64,000 nt of DNA from Corynebacterium endometrii (GCF_004795735.1 NZ_CP039247.1:1612001-1676000); one strand, 5' to 3'. Numbered from the stretch's first letter, positions 8,903 to 18,531 are shown. The notes: generated by a model from the letters alone, not told the origin. Numbers and translations: made by a program.

Positions 8903-10333
8903 TTAGCTGCGCGGTGCGGTTACGTCTTCGCCCAACAAATGAACGTGAATCATGTTGGTGTTTCCGGAGATTCCTGGAGGGGTACCGGCGACAACCACGG
9001 TCATATCGTTTTCCTGGTAGCCGTCCATCCCCAGCAGCGCCTCATCCAGGGAGCGCATCATCTCATCGGTAGACTTTGCCGGCGGGCACATGAAGGTCTC
9101 CACGCCCCAAGTCAAAGCCAATTGGGAACGTACCGCCTGGTGCGGGGTAAAGACCAGCAGAGGCAGGGAGGAATGCAGGCGGGCCACGCGGCGGGCCGTA
9201 TCACCCGAGGTGGTAAACGCAACAATCGCCTTCGCGTTGAGGCGCTCAGCGATATCACGAGCGGAGTAGGAGATCACTCCGCGCTTAGTGCGTGGGATGT
9301 GAGACAGCGGCGGAACCTTGCCGTCAGCCTCCGCGCGCTGCACGATGCGGGACATGGTGCGCACAACGTTATGCGGATCCACGCCGACGGAGGTCTCGCC
9401 GGAGAGCATGACCGCATCTGCGCCATCGAGCACCGCGTTTGCCACGTCGGATGCCTCCGCGCGGGTTGGGCGGGAGTTGGAGATCATCGAATCCAGCATC
9501 TGGGTAGCCACGATGACCGGCTTAGCGTTCTCACGGGCAATCTGGATGGCGCGCTTTTGCACCATTGGCACCTGCTCGAGCGGCACCTCGACACCCAAGT
9601 CACCACGGGCAATCATGACCGCGTCGAAGGAGAGAATGATGGCCTCGAGCGAGTCCACGGCCTCCGGCTTCTCCAGTTTTGCGATGACTGGCACACGGCG
9701 CCCAACCTCATCCATGACCTCATGGACCAGGTCGATATCAGATGGGGAGCGAACGAAGGACAGCGCGATGAAGTCCACGCCAAGTTTCAGCGCAAAGCGC
9801 AGGTCCTCCTTGTCCTTCTCACTTAGCGCCGGGACGGAAATGTCCATTCCTGGCAGGGATACGCCCTTGTTGTTGGAGACGGGGCCACCCTCGACAACTT
9901 CGCAGACCACATCGTTGCCGTCCACTTCCTTGCAGACCAAGGCCACCTTGCCGTCATCGACGAGCAGGCGGTCACCGGGCTTGGCGTCTTTAGCCAGGCC
10001 CTTGTAGGTGGTGGATACGCGATCGTGAGTACCCTCTACGTCATCGACAGTAATGCGAACAATCTCGCCATTAGCCCAATAAGTCTTCGATTCAACGAAT
10101 CGACCCAGGCGGATCTTTGGCCCCTGCAGGTCAGCCAGGATGCCTACGGCGCGGCCGGTTGCGTCCGTAGCCTCGCGGACCCAACGGTAGTTTTGTTCAT
10201 GATCCGCATGATCGCCGTGCGAGAAGTTCATGCGGGCTACGTCCATTCCGTCTTCCACGAGACGGAGGATTGCGTCCTGGCTTGCGACTGCCGGGCCAAG
10301 GGTACATACGATTTTGGTCTTGCGATTCAGCAT
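8903..10333 (-). CDS. pyk: pyruvate kinase
   Basis: Converts phosphoenolpyruvate and ADP to pyruvate and ATP, the last step of glycolysis. The 476-residue protein shows KIVCTLGPA at the N-terminus, ARMNFSHGDHADH (about 33-45), the PEP-binding VIAKLEKPEAVD (about 215-226), and the metal-site stretch MIARGDLGVEVPLEQVP (about 240-256). A C-terminal regulatory domain follows with TTSGDTARRVARL. Start at an ATG after a leader of roughly 180 bases that follows the lgt terminator. Its place downstream of lgt is the conserved actinobacterial arrangement. Confidence 0.97.
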   Translation of the reverse strand: MLNRKTKIVCTLGPAVASQDAILRLVEDGMDVARMNFSHGDHADHEQNYRWVREATDATGRAVGILADLQGPKIRLGRFVESKTYWANGEIVRITVDDVEGTHDRVSTTYKGLAKDAKPGDRLLVDDGKVALVCKEVDGNDVVCEVVEGGPVSNNKGVSLPGMDISVPALSEKDKEDLRFALKLGVDFIALSFVRSPSDIDLVHEVMDEVGRRVPVIAKLEKPEAVDSLEAIILSFDAVMIARGDLGVEVPLEQVPMVQKRAIQIARENAKPVIVATQMLDSMISNSRPTRAEASDVANAVLDGADAVMLSGETSVGVDPHNVVRTMSRIVQRAEADGKVPPLSHIPRTKRGVISYSARDIAERLNAKAIVAFTTSGDTARRVARLHSSLPLLVFTPHQAVRSQLALTWGVETFMCPPAKSTDEMMRSLDEALLGMDGYQENDMTVVVAGTPPGISGNTNMIHVHLLGEDVTAPRS

Positions 10334-10512
10334 CTTCTTCGTTTTGCCTCTTTTTGCCTTCTAGTTCTTCAGTTAGTGACCAAAGTACCCGCTAACGCGA
10401 GTATTAGCCACCGGAGAAGCCGTGCGGATTCAAATCTCACACAGACATAAACGGCTGGTTTCGGTCACATTCAAACATTGTTGTATCTAAGGTGCGCTAG
10501 CTTCAGGGAACT

Positions 10513-10560
10513 AAAAAGGTGATGCACCGCTTGGCCATCCGGCCAATGCCGCGCACCACC
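10513..10560 (-). terminator. terminator after lgt
   Basis: On the minus strand an imperfect hairpin with outer arms GGTG/CACC and inner ATTGGCC/GGCCAA is followed by TTTTTAG. It separates the lgt transcript from pyk. A second stem, CTAGGGC/GCCCTAG at 10574-10600, lies between it and the lgt stop codon but has no U-run. Confidence 0.7.
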
Positions 10561-10612
10561 TTACAGAGGCGTTCTAGGGCTGGCCGCAGCTAGGCCCTAG
10601 GGTTATATTTTG

Positions 10613-11572
10613 TTATTTTCGCTTCGCCCGCCCATAGGAATTGGCCGCAGAGCCGGCTGCGGCCGCAGCATCGGCGTCCGCTGTTGAGTCCTCATCGGAT
10701 TCCTTAGCCCGCTGCGCGAAGTACTTAGGGTCAACCTCTTCCGGGCTCTCCTGCCCCTTGCGCATGCGGAAGAAGGCCACGGCCGCGATAACGAAGACAA
10801 TCGCGGATACCCACACGTTTACACGAACCCCGGCAATCAAAGTTGCCTCATCCGTGCGCATGAGCTCAATGAAAAAGCGGCCGAACGTGTAGCTCATCAC
10901 GTAGAGCGCGAACACGCGGCCGTGCCCCAGCTTCCACGCCTTGTGCGCCCAGATGAGGAAGAAGCACACCGCGACGTTCCAGAGCAGTTCGTAGAGGAAG
11001 GTTGGGTGGACGCTCGCTATCACTTCGCCGGTGGAAACCCCGGAAATTGGGGCAAACCGTCCGGACTCGTCCACGCGGTAATAGATATCCAGCGCCCAGG
11101 GAACGGTGGTTTCGGCACCGTATAGTTCCTGGTTAAACCAGTTTCCCAAGCGGCCAATTCCCTGCGCCAGAATCAACCCTGGGGCAACGGCATCGGCGAA
11201 CGGCCCCATGGGAATCTTCTTTATCTTAAACATCACCCAGATGGCCAGGGTTCCCAGGGCCACCGCGCCCCAAATACCCAGACCGCCGTTGGTGATCTTC
11301 AACGCGTCCACCGGATTACAATCGGCACAGAAATACTTATCGTTATCAGTGATGACGTGGTAAATGCGGCCGCCGATGATGCCCGTAGGGATAATGACTA
11401 TCGCCGCGTCCCATACGGTATCCGGGTTTCCGCCGCGTGCGGTGTAGCGGCGAAGCGTCAACCACATCGCCACAATGATGCCCAGGACGATGCACAGCGC
11501 GTATGCGCGGATTGGAACGGGACCAAGGTGCCACACGCCTTGCGGCGGGGACGGAATATTAGCAAGGTTCAT
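10613..11572 (-). CDS. lgt: prolipoprotein diacylglyceryl transferase
   Basis: Membrane enzyme that moves diacylglycerol from phosphatidylglycerol to the lipobox cysteine of prolipoproteins. The 319-residue protein starts with [20 protein letters not shown] and has about seven membrane helices. It carries [10 protein letters not shown] and the Lgt signature [13 protein letters not shown] (about residues 135-147). It ends in a charged, Ala-rich cytoplasmic tail of about 45 residues with no known role, a feature common in actinobacterial Lgt. The frame is open further upstream, but that extension runs into the preceding gene, so the ATG at 11572 is preferred. LspA and three substrate lipoproteins are also encoded in the window. 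Confidence 0.95.
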   Translation of the reverse strand: MNLANIPSPPQGVWHLGPVPIRAYALCIVLGIIVAMWLTLRRYTARGGNPDTVWDAAIVIIPTGIIGGRIYHVITDNDKYFCADCNPVDALKITNGGLGIWGAVALGTLAIWVMFKIKKIPMGPFADAVAPGLILAQGIGRLGNWFNQELYGAETTVPWALDIYYRVDESGRFAPISGVSTGEVIASVHPTFLYELLWNVAVCFFLIWAHKAWKLGHGRVFALYVMSYTFGRFFIELMRTDEATLIAGVRVNVWVSAIVFVIAAVAFFRMRKGQESPEEVDPKYFAQRAKESDEDSTADADAAAAAGSAANSYGRAKRK

Positions 11573-11681
11573 AATCTGCACGCCTACAGTGTGCCTCAAA
11601 TCCGTGGCCGGGTGCACCTCACTCCCCCAAACCCGTAGCCCCGAAACTATTGCGCCTGCCGACGCCACCGCCGCTAACGCA

Positions 11682-12509
11682 CTAGGTTTTCCGCGATGGG
11701 CAGGCCGGGTGCTGGCCGGTAGCCACCAGCTTGCGAGCAAGACCCACCGGGTCCTGGGAGGCCATGATGGATTCGCCAACTAATACTGCATCCGCACCGC
11801 GTGAGGCGTAGCTCAACAGATTCCGGGAATCGTTAACGCCGCCAACTGCTACGCGCACCACGGACTCGGGAAGCCCGGGGGCGATCTCTGCAAATGCCTC
11901 GCGATCTATGGAATCCGAGGCCAGAGACCAGGCGTTTACCCCGATGACGGTTCCCCCGGCGGATAGGGCGCGGTCTACCTCGTAGCAGTTGCGCACCTCA
12001 AGTAACGCGGTCATCCCCAGTGACTCGATGCGGTCCAGCAGGGCCACCAGGCGGTTTTGCTCCAGCAGCTCCACCTGCAGGGGGACCACGTCCGCCCCGT
12101 AGCACCGCGCCTCGTGGATTTGATACGGATCCACGATCAGATCCCGGATGATGACCGGAATGTTGACCGCGCAGCTAACGGCGCACATGTCCTCGAGGCT
12201 GCCATGGAAGCGCCTGTTATCCGTCTGCACGGCCATGGCGCTGACCCCTACCTGTTCCAACTGAACCGCGAAACCGGCCATCGCCTGCGGGGAATCCAGG
12301 GAGGCAACCTCGCCTCGGTATGGGATGGCGCGCTTAAGTTCGGGGATTACTGAGCATCCGGATTTCAACAGCACCGCTTTGGCATCGCGCGGGGCATCCA
12401 TGGCCCGGGAGCGCGCCTTAATGTCTTGGAAAGGGACCCTAGCTTCACGGGCGGCGACTCCCTCGAGCACACCAGAGACAATGCGGTCCACGGCGATTGG
12501 GGTGGGCAT
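11682..12509 (-). CDS. TrpC-like protein with eroded indole-3-glycerol-phosphate synthase active site
   Basis: A 275-residue (beta/alpha)8 protein clearly homologous to indole-3-glycerol-phosphate synthase. It retains the substrate-binding PELKRA (near residue 54), [15 protein letters not shown] and [10 protein letters not shown]. Compared with Sulfolobus TrpC, the catalytic lysine of the RKDF-type motif is arginine (VIIRDL), the Glu-Ser of VAESGI is replaced (VAVGGV), and the NxRDL motif reads NAWSL. Catalysis is therefore doubtful. It sits between the TIGR02234 gene and lgt, the place of functional trpC in mycobacteria. GGAGG five bases before the ATG at 12509 fixes the start, although GTG and ATG codons lie just upstream in frame. 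A genuine TrpC is presumably encoded elsewhere. Confidence 0.85.
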   Translation of the reverse strand: MPTPIAVDRIVSGVLEGVAAREARVPFQDIKARSRAMDAPRDAKAVLLKSGCSVIPELKRAIPYRGEVASLDSPQAMAGFAVQLEQVGVSAMAVQTDNRRFHGSLEDMCAVSCAVNIPVIIRDLIVDPYQIHEARCYGADVVPLQVELLEQNRLVALLDRIESLGMTALLEVRNCYEVDRALSAGGTVIGVNAWSLASDSIDREAFAEIAPGLPESVVRVAVGGVNDSRNLLSYASRGADAVLVGESIMASQDPVGLARKLVATGQHPACPSRKT

Positions 12510-12584
12510 CATCACCTCCCGGTTTAGCGATAGAGATCACACTCGGATCACCTCTAAGGCTAGCCCCTGGCTCCCTAAACTATG

Positions 12585-12603
12585 AAATTTTAGGTTCACC
12601 TAA
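12585..12603 (-). promoter_or_regulatory. possible DtxR-type iron box upstream of the TrpC-like gene
   Basis: The minus strand reads TTAGGTGAACCTAAAATTT, which agrees with the 19-base DtxR consensus TTAGGTTAGCCTAACCTAA at 13 positions by my count. Its core is a perfect palindrome, TTAGGT-N2-ACCTAA (12590-12603). It lies about 75 bases before the TrpC-like start codon. No binding evidence is available. Confidence 0.3.
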
Positions 12604-12748
12604 GCCGCGACACCCAACTTTTGGCCTACCCGTTGTTTCCGTGCGCCGCCGCGCGCGCCCGCGCGGTTTTACCGCCGCTATCAGCGTCGATAACGCACTC
12701 TAGGCGTGCCGCTGCGACCGGAGGCTACGCTCTATAGAACGTCCACGC

Positions 12749-12774
12749 GCCCCACCCCTACTCAGAGGTGGGGC
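12749..12774 (-). terminator. hairpin after the TIGR02234 gene (end of his operon)
   Basis: Perfect arms GCCCCACC and GGTGGGGC with a 10-base loop lie 13 bases past the stop of the last his-operon gene. There is no U-run, so it may be an imperfect terminator or a 3' end stabiliser. Confidence 0.5.
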
Positions 12775-12786
12775 TAGAGAGAAATT

Positions 12787-13455
12787 TTACGAAGGGCGAC
12801 CGGAACCGCCGGCGGTGCCTCCATGGCCACCCTCGAAGTCCGTTGGGTCTATATCCGCATCCAACGCGTCCCACATCACGCGGCCGGAATCGGGTGAGCT
12901 CTCCAGGTCTTCTTCCAGTTTGTCCACGCGGGCGGACAAGGTTTCATACTTGTTGGATTTGACCGAGTCCTCTCCGGGATTCGTGGCCAGCAGTATGCCG
13001 CCAAACAGGGCTAGTGCCGCACCAAAGATCGCCAAGATGGGACCGGCTACGTTGGTCTCTGCCTCTGTGACAATCGCCCAGTCAGAAATCGTAGTAACGT
13101 CCACCGCGCGGGTGTTCTCACGGGCGGAGCGCAACACATTCTGGGCGCGCTCCAGATCGGCACCGTAGGTCAGCAGCGAGATGGGCGCCCAGGCCGCGGC
13201 GGCGCCACCCAGCGCGCAGATTATGCCCACGATGCGGCGCGCTGTCTTGCGCAGGGCGAAACCGGCCAGGCCGCCGGCCAAGAGCAAAAAGCCCACGCCC
13301 ATAAGCTCCAGCGACCAGTTAGAGCCCAGGATGTCATTGGCGGCGGAACCGGCCTTATCATCCTCGCTGAAGGCGGTCACCCAGGCTAGACGTGAGGATA
13401 TGAAAATAATGAGTGCGGCCACCAGGATCAGTAGTGGCCCTAGACGCTTTTTCAT
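12787..13455 (-). CDS. TIGR02234-family membrane protein of the his/trp region
   Basis: A 222-residue membrane protein with an N-terminal helix, two central helices (about 50-68 and 75-95), a periplasmic-facing loop and a fourth helix near 135-155. A charged cytoplasmic tail follows, predicted partly coiled and ending GGSGRPS. Members of this actinobacterial family always lie beside tryptophan or histidine genes, but their function is unknown. The ATG at 13455 overlaps the hisI stop (TGATG) with GGAGG at good distance; a GTG three bases earlier is possible. Translationally coupled to hisI. Confidence 0.8.
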   Translation of the reverse strand: MKKRLGPLLILVAALIIFISSRLAWVTAFSEDDKAGSAANDILGSNWSLELMGVGFLLLAGGLAGFALRKTARRIVGIICALGGAAAAWAPISLLTYGADLERAQNVLRSARENTRAVDVTTISDWAIVTEAETNVAGPILAIFGAALALFGGILLATNPGEDSVKSNKYETLSARVDKLEEDLESSPDSGRVMWDALDADIDPTDFEGGHGGTAGGSGRPS

Positions 13456-13817
13456 CACTTGGCCTCCCTCATTAAGTCATCGGCATCGAAGCAGGTGCGG
13501 TCACCGGTATGGCATGCACCACCCTGCTGCTTGACGGTGAGCAAGATGGTATCCCCGTCACAGTCCAAACGGCAGCCCACCACTTCCTGTGTGTGGCCGG
13601 ACGTCAATCCCTTGACCCAATACTCGTTCCTACTGCGCGAGAAGTAGGTGCCCTGCTTGGTGGCCAGGCTATGGGCTAGCGCATGGTCATCCATCCACGC
13701 CATCATGAGCACCTCACCGGTATCGGCCTGCACCACGGCGGGCACCAGACCAGCGTCGTTGCGCTTCAAGCGCGCGGCAATCGCTGGGTCCAATTCATAA
13801 TCGGCTGGGTTGCTCAT
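13455..13817 (-). CDS. hisI: phosphoribosyl-AMP cyclohydrolase
   Basis: Third step of histidine synthesis: opens the adenine ring of PR-AMP using Zn2+ and Mg2+. The 120-residue monofunctional form (no HisE domain) shows [10 protein letters not shown] (about 38-47), [12 protein letters not shown] (about 60-71), the metal and cysteine stretch [11 protein letters not shown] and the C-terminal [12 protein letters not shown]. Start codon overlaps the hisF stop by four bases (ATGA), and its own stop overlaps the next start, which indicates coupled translation. Confidence 0.96.
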   Translation of the reverse strand: MSNPADYELDPAIAARLKRNDAGLVPAVVQADTGEVLMMAWMDDHALAHSLATKQGTYFSRSRNEYWVKGLTSGHTQEVVGCRLDCDGDTILLTVKQQGGACHTGDRTCFDADDLMREAK

Positions 13818-14584
13818 CGGCGGACCTCATAACCAGCCGCGGCCAGCTCCTCCTTGACCTCGCCGATGGATACATCGCCGAAGTGGAAGATGGAAGCCGC
13901 CAGCACGGCATCGGCGCCCGCGGCGACGGCGGGCGGGAAGTCCGCGGCCTTGCCCGCCCCGCCGGAGGCGATGACGGGGATCGTCACCACGGCCCGCACC
14001 GCCCTGGTTAATTCCACATCGAATCCATCACGGGTGCCGTCACCATCCATGGAGTTCAGCAGGATTTCACCCACGCCAAGCTCCTGGCCCGTCTTGGCCC
14101 ACTCGATGGCGTCGATGCCGGCGGACTTGGTGCCACCGTGGGTGGTGACCTCAAAACCGGAGGGGCAATGCTCGCCCTCGGCGCGGCGGGCGTCGACGGA
14201 AAGCACGATGCACTGGGAGCCAAAGACGTCCGCCAACTCCCGCAGCAGCTCCGGGCGCGCGATGGCGGCGGTATTGACGGATACCTTGTCCGCACCGGCG
14301 CGCAGGAGTTCGCGCACATCCTCAACGCTGCGCACGCCGCCGCCCACGCACAGGGGGATAAAGACCTGGTCCGCGGTGCGGCGCACCACCTCCAGAATGG
14401 TGCTGCGCCCGTCCTTTGAGGCCGAGACGTCTAAGAATGTAAGTTCATCCGCGCCCAGTTGGTCATAGCGGGCGGCAAGCTCCACCGGATCCCCGGCATC
14501 GCGCAGGTTCTCAAAATTGACTCCTTTAACCACGCGGCCATTGTCCACGTCCAGGCAAGGAATGACTCGTATCGCTACTCCCAT
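13814..14584 (-). CDS. hisF: imidazole glycerol phosphate synthase cyclase subunit
   Basis: The (beta/alpha)8 cyclase that with the glutaminase HisH makes imidazole glycerol phosphate and AICAR. Residues 2-13 read [12 protein letters not shown], with the catalytic aspartate in LD, and SVDARR near 130 holds the second aspartate. Phosphate-binding motifs are LCVGGGVRS and ASGGAG. Length 256 is typical. I chose the ATG at 14584 because it gives the canonical N-terminus and has GGAGG at nine bases. A frame extension to 14599 exists. Confidence 0.97.
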   Translation of the reverse strand: MGVAIRVIPCLDVDNGRVVKGVNFENLRDAGDPVELAARYDQLGADELTFLDVSASKDGRSTILEVVRRTADQVFIPLCVGGGVRSVEDVRELLRAGADKVSVNTAAIARPELLRELADVFGSQCIVLSVDARRAEGEHCPSGFEVTTHGGTKSAGIDAIEWAKTGQELGVGEILLNSMDGDGTRDGFDVELTRAVRAVVTIPVIASGGAGKAADFPPAVAAGADAVLAASIFHFGDVSIGEVKEELAAAGYEVRR

Positions 14585-14618
14585 CCTGGGAGCCTCCATT
14601 TCTTAGTTGTCTAAAGTT

Positions 14619-15389
14619 CTAGTGGTGACGGGCTATGGTGTCCATGATCGCCGCATGGACCTCTGGCGTGCCGCACACTAAGCCGCGTGAATGGGCGCTC
14701 CATTCATTGCCCTCGGGATCCGTTACCACCCCGCCCGCGGCCTTGACCAGGAGGGCTCCGGTGGCGTTATCCCAAGGGAATTCGGAGAAATTCACCGCCC
14801 CGTCGAAGACTCCCTGAGCCACGAAGGCGTTATCAACTCCTACCGAACCCGTCATGCGCGGGCGCAGTCCAATCTCCCGCAGTTCGTTGACCACATCCAT
14901 TTTTAAGTGCGAGGACAGCCCAATCTGTTTGCTGGAGTGGTGCTCAGCCCCCTGGTCCGCGCGGCGGGGGCGCAGCGGTCCGCGCAGGGCGCGGATGTCC
15001 ATGCCATCGGCGGCCACCAGGCGCTGGTGGAGCAGCGGGAAGGAAGCCACTGCCACCACAGGGCGGGCCTGGTGCAATAAAGCCACGAGGACGCCGCACA
15101 TGGGATTGCCCGCGGAGTAATTCGCGGTACCGTCAACGGGATCCACAACCCACACGGTCTCATCCAGGCTGCGTGGCCCACCGCCGCGTTCCTCACCCAT
15201 AACGGGGATCCCGGTCATCTGGGTCAGGTTGGTGCGCAGCTTGGCCTCGATGGCGAGATCCACGTCCGTGGCAAAATCACCACCACTTTTGTAGTGAGTA
15301 GGCGCAGCCCCAATACCCGCTGAAAACATCTGTTCAACGTCATCAACAGCGGCTTCTGCGATGGCTACTAACTCACGTGGCTGGGTCAT
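14619..15389 (-). CDS. impA: inositol-monophosphatase-like protein ImpA in the his operon
   Basis: Mg2+-dependent phosphatase of the inositol monophosphatase/HisN superfamily, 256 residues. Metal ligands are visible as GEE (about 70), WVVDPVDGTANYSAGNP (about 89-105) and PWDNATGALLVKAAGG (about 205-220). Corynebacterial his operons carry impA at exactly this place, between hisA and hisF. Substrates in the family include inositol phosphates, fructose 1,6-bisphosphate and histidinol phosphate. The context makes a role near histidinol-phosphate dephosphorylation attractive, but in C. glutamicum the main enzyme is HisN, encoded elsewhere. Confidence 0.9.
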   Translation of the reverse strand: MTQPRELVAIAEAAVDDVEQMFSAGIGAAPTHYKSGGDFATDVDLAIEAKLRTNLTQMTGIPVMGEERGGGPRSLDETVWVVDPVDGTANYSAGNPMCGVLVALLHQARPVVAVASFPLLHQRLVAADGMDIRALRGPLRPRRADQGAEHHSSKQIGLSSHLKMDVVNELREIGLRPRMTGSVGVDNAFVAQGVFDGAVNFSEFPWDNATGALLVKAAGGVVTDPEGNEWSAHSRGLVCGTPEVHAAIMDTIARHH

Positions 15390-15434
15390 AGATTCCTAGG
15401 GTACTCCACATAGCTGACGGCTAGTTACCGTCCA

Positions 15435-16214
15435 TTAGCCGTCTAGTTGGTCGATGGTGAACTCGCCCGGCAGCGGCTCCACCTTCGCCACGGCGTCTAG
15501 GGCCTGGCGGAGATCGAAACGGCCTTCGTACAGCGCCTTGCCGATGATTGCGGAATCAATCCCCTCATTTTCATACCGTGCCAGCTCCGTAACATCATCC
15601 AGGGCAGAGATTCCACCGGACGCGGTCACCAGGGCATCGGTAGCCATGGATACTTCACGCAGCAGTTCCACGTTAGGGCCTTCCAGCGTTCCGTCCTTGG
15701 AAACGTCAGTGACCACGAAGCGGCTGCATCCGGCGGCGTCCAGGCGCTCCAGGACCTCCCATAGGTCGCCTCCGTCAGAGACCCACCCGTTGCCACGGCA
15801 ACGCCACTCGCCGCCAATCTCACGGACTGCGAGATCCACGGCAATCCGGTCGCCGTATTCGCCCAAGACCCTGGCAATCCATTCCGGCTGCTGCAGCGCG
15901 GCGGTTCCAATATTGACGCGGCGGGCACCGGTGGCCAGCGCCCGCTCCAGGGACGCGTCATCGCGGATGCCGCCGGTCAGCTCCACCTTAATATCAAGCC
16001 GGCCCGTGATCTCAGCCATGAGTTCATGGTTGCTTCCGCGGCCAAAGGCCGCATCGAGGTCCACAAAGTGCAACCATTCGGCCCCCTGCTCCTGCCAGGT
16101 CAAAGCGGCCTCTAGCGGTTGGCCGTAGGACTTCTCAGTTCCGGCCTCGCCCTTGTCAAGGCGCACGGCCTGGCCATCAACCACGTCTACCGCGGGCAGT
16201 AAAGTAAAGCTCAT
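15435..16214 (-). CDS. hisA: ProFAR isomerase (phosphoribosylformimino-AICAR-P isomerase)
   Basis: Fourth step of histidine synthesis, an Amadori isomerisation on a (beta/alpha)8 barrel. The 259-residue protein begins [20 protein letters not shown] with the catalytic aspartate at about 10. It has [15 protein letters not shown] and [10 protein letters not shown], in which the second catalytic aspartate lies, and TASGGIS for phosphate binding. In many actinobacteria the orthologue is PriA, also serving tryptophan synthesis. A trpF function here is possible but corynebacteria usually have a separate TrpF. Lies 33 bases downstream of hisH. Confidence 0.95.
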   Translation of the reverse strand: MSFTLLPAVDVVDGQAVRLDKGEAGTEKSYGQPLEAALTWQEQGAEWLHFVDLDAAFGRGSNHELMAEITGRLDIKVELTGGIRDDASLERALATGARRVNIGTAALQQPEWIARVLGEYGDRIAVDLAVREIGGEWRCRGNGWVSDGGDLWEVLERLDAAGCSRFVVTDVSKDGTLEGPNVELLREVSMATDALVTASGGISALDDVTELARYENEGIDSAIIGKALYEGRFDLRQALDAVAKVEPLPGEFTIDQLDG

Positions 16215-16247
16215 AACTTTAAATCCTAACTAATTGGGCGCGCACGC

Positions 16248-16886
16248 CTAGAGGGTTTTCATCCAATTTTCCAGCAGCACGGCGCCAGCGTCGCCGGATT
16301 TCTCCGGGTGGAACTGGGTCGCCCACAGCGCGCCATTTTCCACGGCCGCCACAAAGCGGTCACCGCCATGTTCCGCCCATGCCACCTTCGGCGGGGTGGT
16401 GATTTCCGTCTCGAGGGTCCACTCGCGCACGCCGTAGGAATGCACGAAGTAGTAGCGCTCATCGGCGTTGAGCCCAGCGAACATCCGGGAGCCTTCCGGC
16501 ACCTCCACGGTGTTCCACCCCATGTGCGGCAGGACGTCACTGTGCAGGCGTTCCACCCGGCCCGGCCACTCACCGCAGCCCTCCGTGTGCACGCCGTGCT
16601 CGTCACCCGATTCGAATAACACCTGCAGGCCCACGCAGATGCCCATCACCGGGCGCCCACCGGCCAGGCGCTGGCCGATGATGCGCGGGCCCTGCGCCTT
16701 GCGTAGCCCTTCCATACATGCGGCGTAGGCGCCAACGCCCGGCACCAGCAAACCGTCTGCCTCCACGGCGGTTTTCGCGTCCGAGGTCACCGTCACGTCC
16801 GCCCCTACCCGTTCCAATGCGCGGTGCGCGGAGCGGATATTTCCAGCGCCGTAATCCAGCAGCGCCACAGTCTTTTTCTGCTTCAT
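16248..16886 (-). CDS. hisH: imidazole glycerol phosphate synthase glutaminase subunit
   Basis: Class I glutamine amidotransferase that supplies ammonia to HisF. The 212-residue protein shows [11 protein letters not shown], the oxyanion stretch [10 protein letters not shown], the nucleophile elbow [10 protein letters not shown] (Cys about 85) and the His-Glu pair in [10 protein letters not shown] near the C-terminus. The ATG at 16886 lies four bases after the MFS stop codon. An in-frame codon further upstream would put 16 residues inside the MFS gene and is rejected. Confidence 0.96.
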   Translation of the reverse strand: MKQKKTVALLDYGAGNIRSAHRALERVGADVTVTSDAKTAVEADGLLVPGVGAYAACMEGLRKAQGPRIIGQRLAGGRPVMGICVGLQVLFESGDEHGVHTEGCGEWPGRVERLHSDVLPHMGWNTVEVPEGSRMFAGLNADERYYFVHSYGVREWTLETEITTPPKVAWAEHGGDRFVAAVENGALWATQFHPEKSGDAGAVLLENWMKTL

Positions 16887-16890
16887 AGGC

Positions 16891-18279
16891 CTATACCTTA
16901 CGCAACCGGGACAGGCGGGTCTTAATATTGTCATACTCAGTCACGCGATGCCGCCCAAGGTAGAGGTCAAGTGCCAGGATTACCACCGCCACGGCGATGA
17001 CTGCCGAACCCGCGCCAAAAGCGCCCGCGTAACCAAACCCGCCCACGGCGGCCGCCAGGGCAACGGAGCCCACGCCCGTTCCACCGTCGTAGAAGATATT
17101 CCAAATCGCAGAGGCTTCGGAGATCTTCTCCCGCGGCAGGCGCTCGAACATCGACAGGAGCGCCTCATTTTGACCCGTACCAAAGGCCACGCCGAACAAG
17201 ATGGCCGCAACCACGAGCCAGACCACGCTCCAGCTGAACAAAACGGTGGCTGACATTAGCCCCATCCCCACGATTCCGATCACCGCGGCGGGCAGGTAAA
17301 GCCGCCCCGGCTCCCCTACCCTGTCGGCGAATACTCCCGCGCAGAAACGAGATAGAAGGATTGCCCCTCCCACGATGGAGAGCATGATGCCGCCAAGGAC
17401 CGCGCCCGCTCCGGAATCAAGCTCGCGCACGGAGGCCGGCAGGAAGGTGCTCACCACGCCGTAGCTCATTGCCAATGCGGCGAGCGCAAGCGCCGGTACC
17501 GCGACCAGCTTCCAGGTGGCGGCCCGGGGTTTGTCCGGCTCATCCGCGACGGATAGGTCCGCGCGCTCCGGTTTCAGATTGGGCAGCCGCAGGCAAAGCA
17601 GCAGGGCCACTACGCCGATAATCGCGGCGATGATAACCGGCGCGGAGAAGCCATAGCTATCCTGCAGCCACAACCCCACCGGCAAGAAGATCATTTGGGC
17701 TATGCCCACAAACACGCCCAACGTCCCCGTGGCCTTGCCCAGCCAGCGCAGTGGGACGAGTTCGGCTATGAGGGCGGACTGGGATACGGTCAAGGCGCCA
17801 AAGCCCACGCCGCGTAGGGCGGAGAACAAGAGAACAATCCACCCGTCCATGCCCAGCAGGTGGCCCAGCGCCGGAACCCCCAGCATGAACGCGGCCACGG
17901 CCATGGTGGGCTTGTAACCAAACAAGCGCAACAGCCGCGGGGTAAGCGCCTGGGTGAGCACCGTGGCGGCCATAAACGCTCCCGTAGACCCGCCCGCCAA
18001 GGTGGCCGAGCCGCCGGCATCGAGCACGGCGAGGGGCACCACCGGCAGCAGGATGGACCAGGCTCCGAAGGCACAGGTCACCGCCACCAGGATGGAGATA
18101 ATTCCAGGCACCGCCCACAGGGATGTGGGTGCCCCGCCATAACCGGCATCCCCCGCTGGCTCACCGGGGAGATTTCCGGGCTGCTTTACAGTTGGGCCAG
18201 CGTCGCCTCGCTGTTTGATTTCGAAGTTTTCAGCAGCCGATGAGCCCTGATCAGTGCCAATGCGGTCATGCCTGGTCAA
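16891..18279 (-). CDS. MFS transporter embedded in the his operon
   Basis: Major facilitator protein of 462 residues with a hydrophilic N-terminal extension of about 55 residues and twelve predicted membrane helices. A central charged loop ([20 protein letters not shown]) divides the two halves. The motif [20 protein letters not shown] fits helix 4-5 of drug/metabolite exporters. Position between hisB and hisH is conserved in corynebacterial his operons, so transport of histidine, an intermediate or a toxic by-product is plausible but unproven. The start is an ATG at 18279, with weak ribosome site. Confidence 0.85.
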   Translation of the reverse strand: MTRHDRIGTDQGSSAAENFEIKQRGDAGPTVKQPGNLPGEPAGDAGYGGAPTSLWAVPGIISILVAVTCAFGAWSILLPVVPLAVLDAGGSATLAGGSTGAFMAATVLTQALTPRLLRLFGYKPTMAVAAFMLGVPALGHLLGMDGWIVLLFSALRGVGFGALTVSQSALIAELVPLRWLGKATGTLGVFVGIAQMIFLPVGLWLQDSYGFSAPVIIAAIIGVVALLLCLRLPNLKPERADLSVADEPDKPRAATWKLVAVPALALAALAMSYGVVSTFLPASVRELDSGAGAVLGGIMLSIVGGAILLSRFCAGVFADRVGEPGRLYLPAAVIGIVGMGLMSATVLFSWSVVWLVVAAILFGVAFGTGQNEALLSMFERLPREKISEASAIWNIFYDGGTGVGSVALAAAVGGFGYAGAFGAGSAVIAVAVVILALDLYLGRHRVTEYDNIKTRLSRLRKV

Positions 18280-18352
18280 TTGCTTTCTAAATCCTCCCGT
18301 GACAACCGGTTGCGTTACTATCGCAGCGCCCTAGGCGCCGAGGCACCACACC

Positions 18353-18526
18353 TTACGCGGCGGCGCCCATTTCCGCCACCAACCAGGACAAAGCCGTGGC
18401 GGTGGCAACCACACCCACTAGGGCGGCGATTATCGTCCACAGCTTGGAATCATTCTTATAGGCGGTCCAGGCACCGCCAAGGGCCATGCCGGCTACCAGG
18501 AACATGATCCAGACGAGCATGTACAT
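18353..18526 (-). CDS. small membrane protein in the his operon
   Basis: A 57-residue protein with two membrane helices (about 4-20 and 30-50, the second IIAALVGVVATATALSWLV) joined by the short polar loop KNDSKLW. It lies six bases after hisB and about 74 bases before the MFS gene. Corynebacterial his operons have a small unnamed gene at this place. Start is uncertain: ATG at 18526 or at 18520. Function unknown; a partner of the neighbouring transporter is a reasonable guess only. Confidence 0.7.
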   Translation of the reverse strand: MYMLVWIMFLVAGMALGGAWTAYKNDSKLWTIIAALVGVVATATALSWLVAEMGAAA

Positions 18527-18531
18527 TCGGG

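Noticed and set aside
10420..10445. tRNA-like T-arm sequence GGATTCAAATCTC on the plus strand
   Set aside because: No matching acceptor, D or anticodon arms can be folded around it; it lies in the pyk leader region and is not a tRNA gene.
11573..11779. N-terminal extension of lgt by 69 residues
   Set aside because: It overlaps the TrpC-like gene in another frame and lacks family similarity; the ATG at 11572 gives the normal Lgt start.
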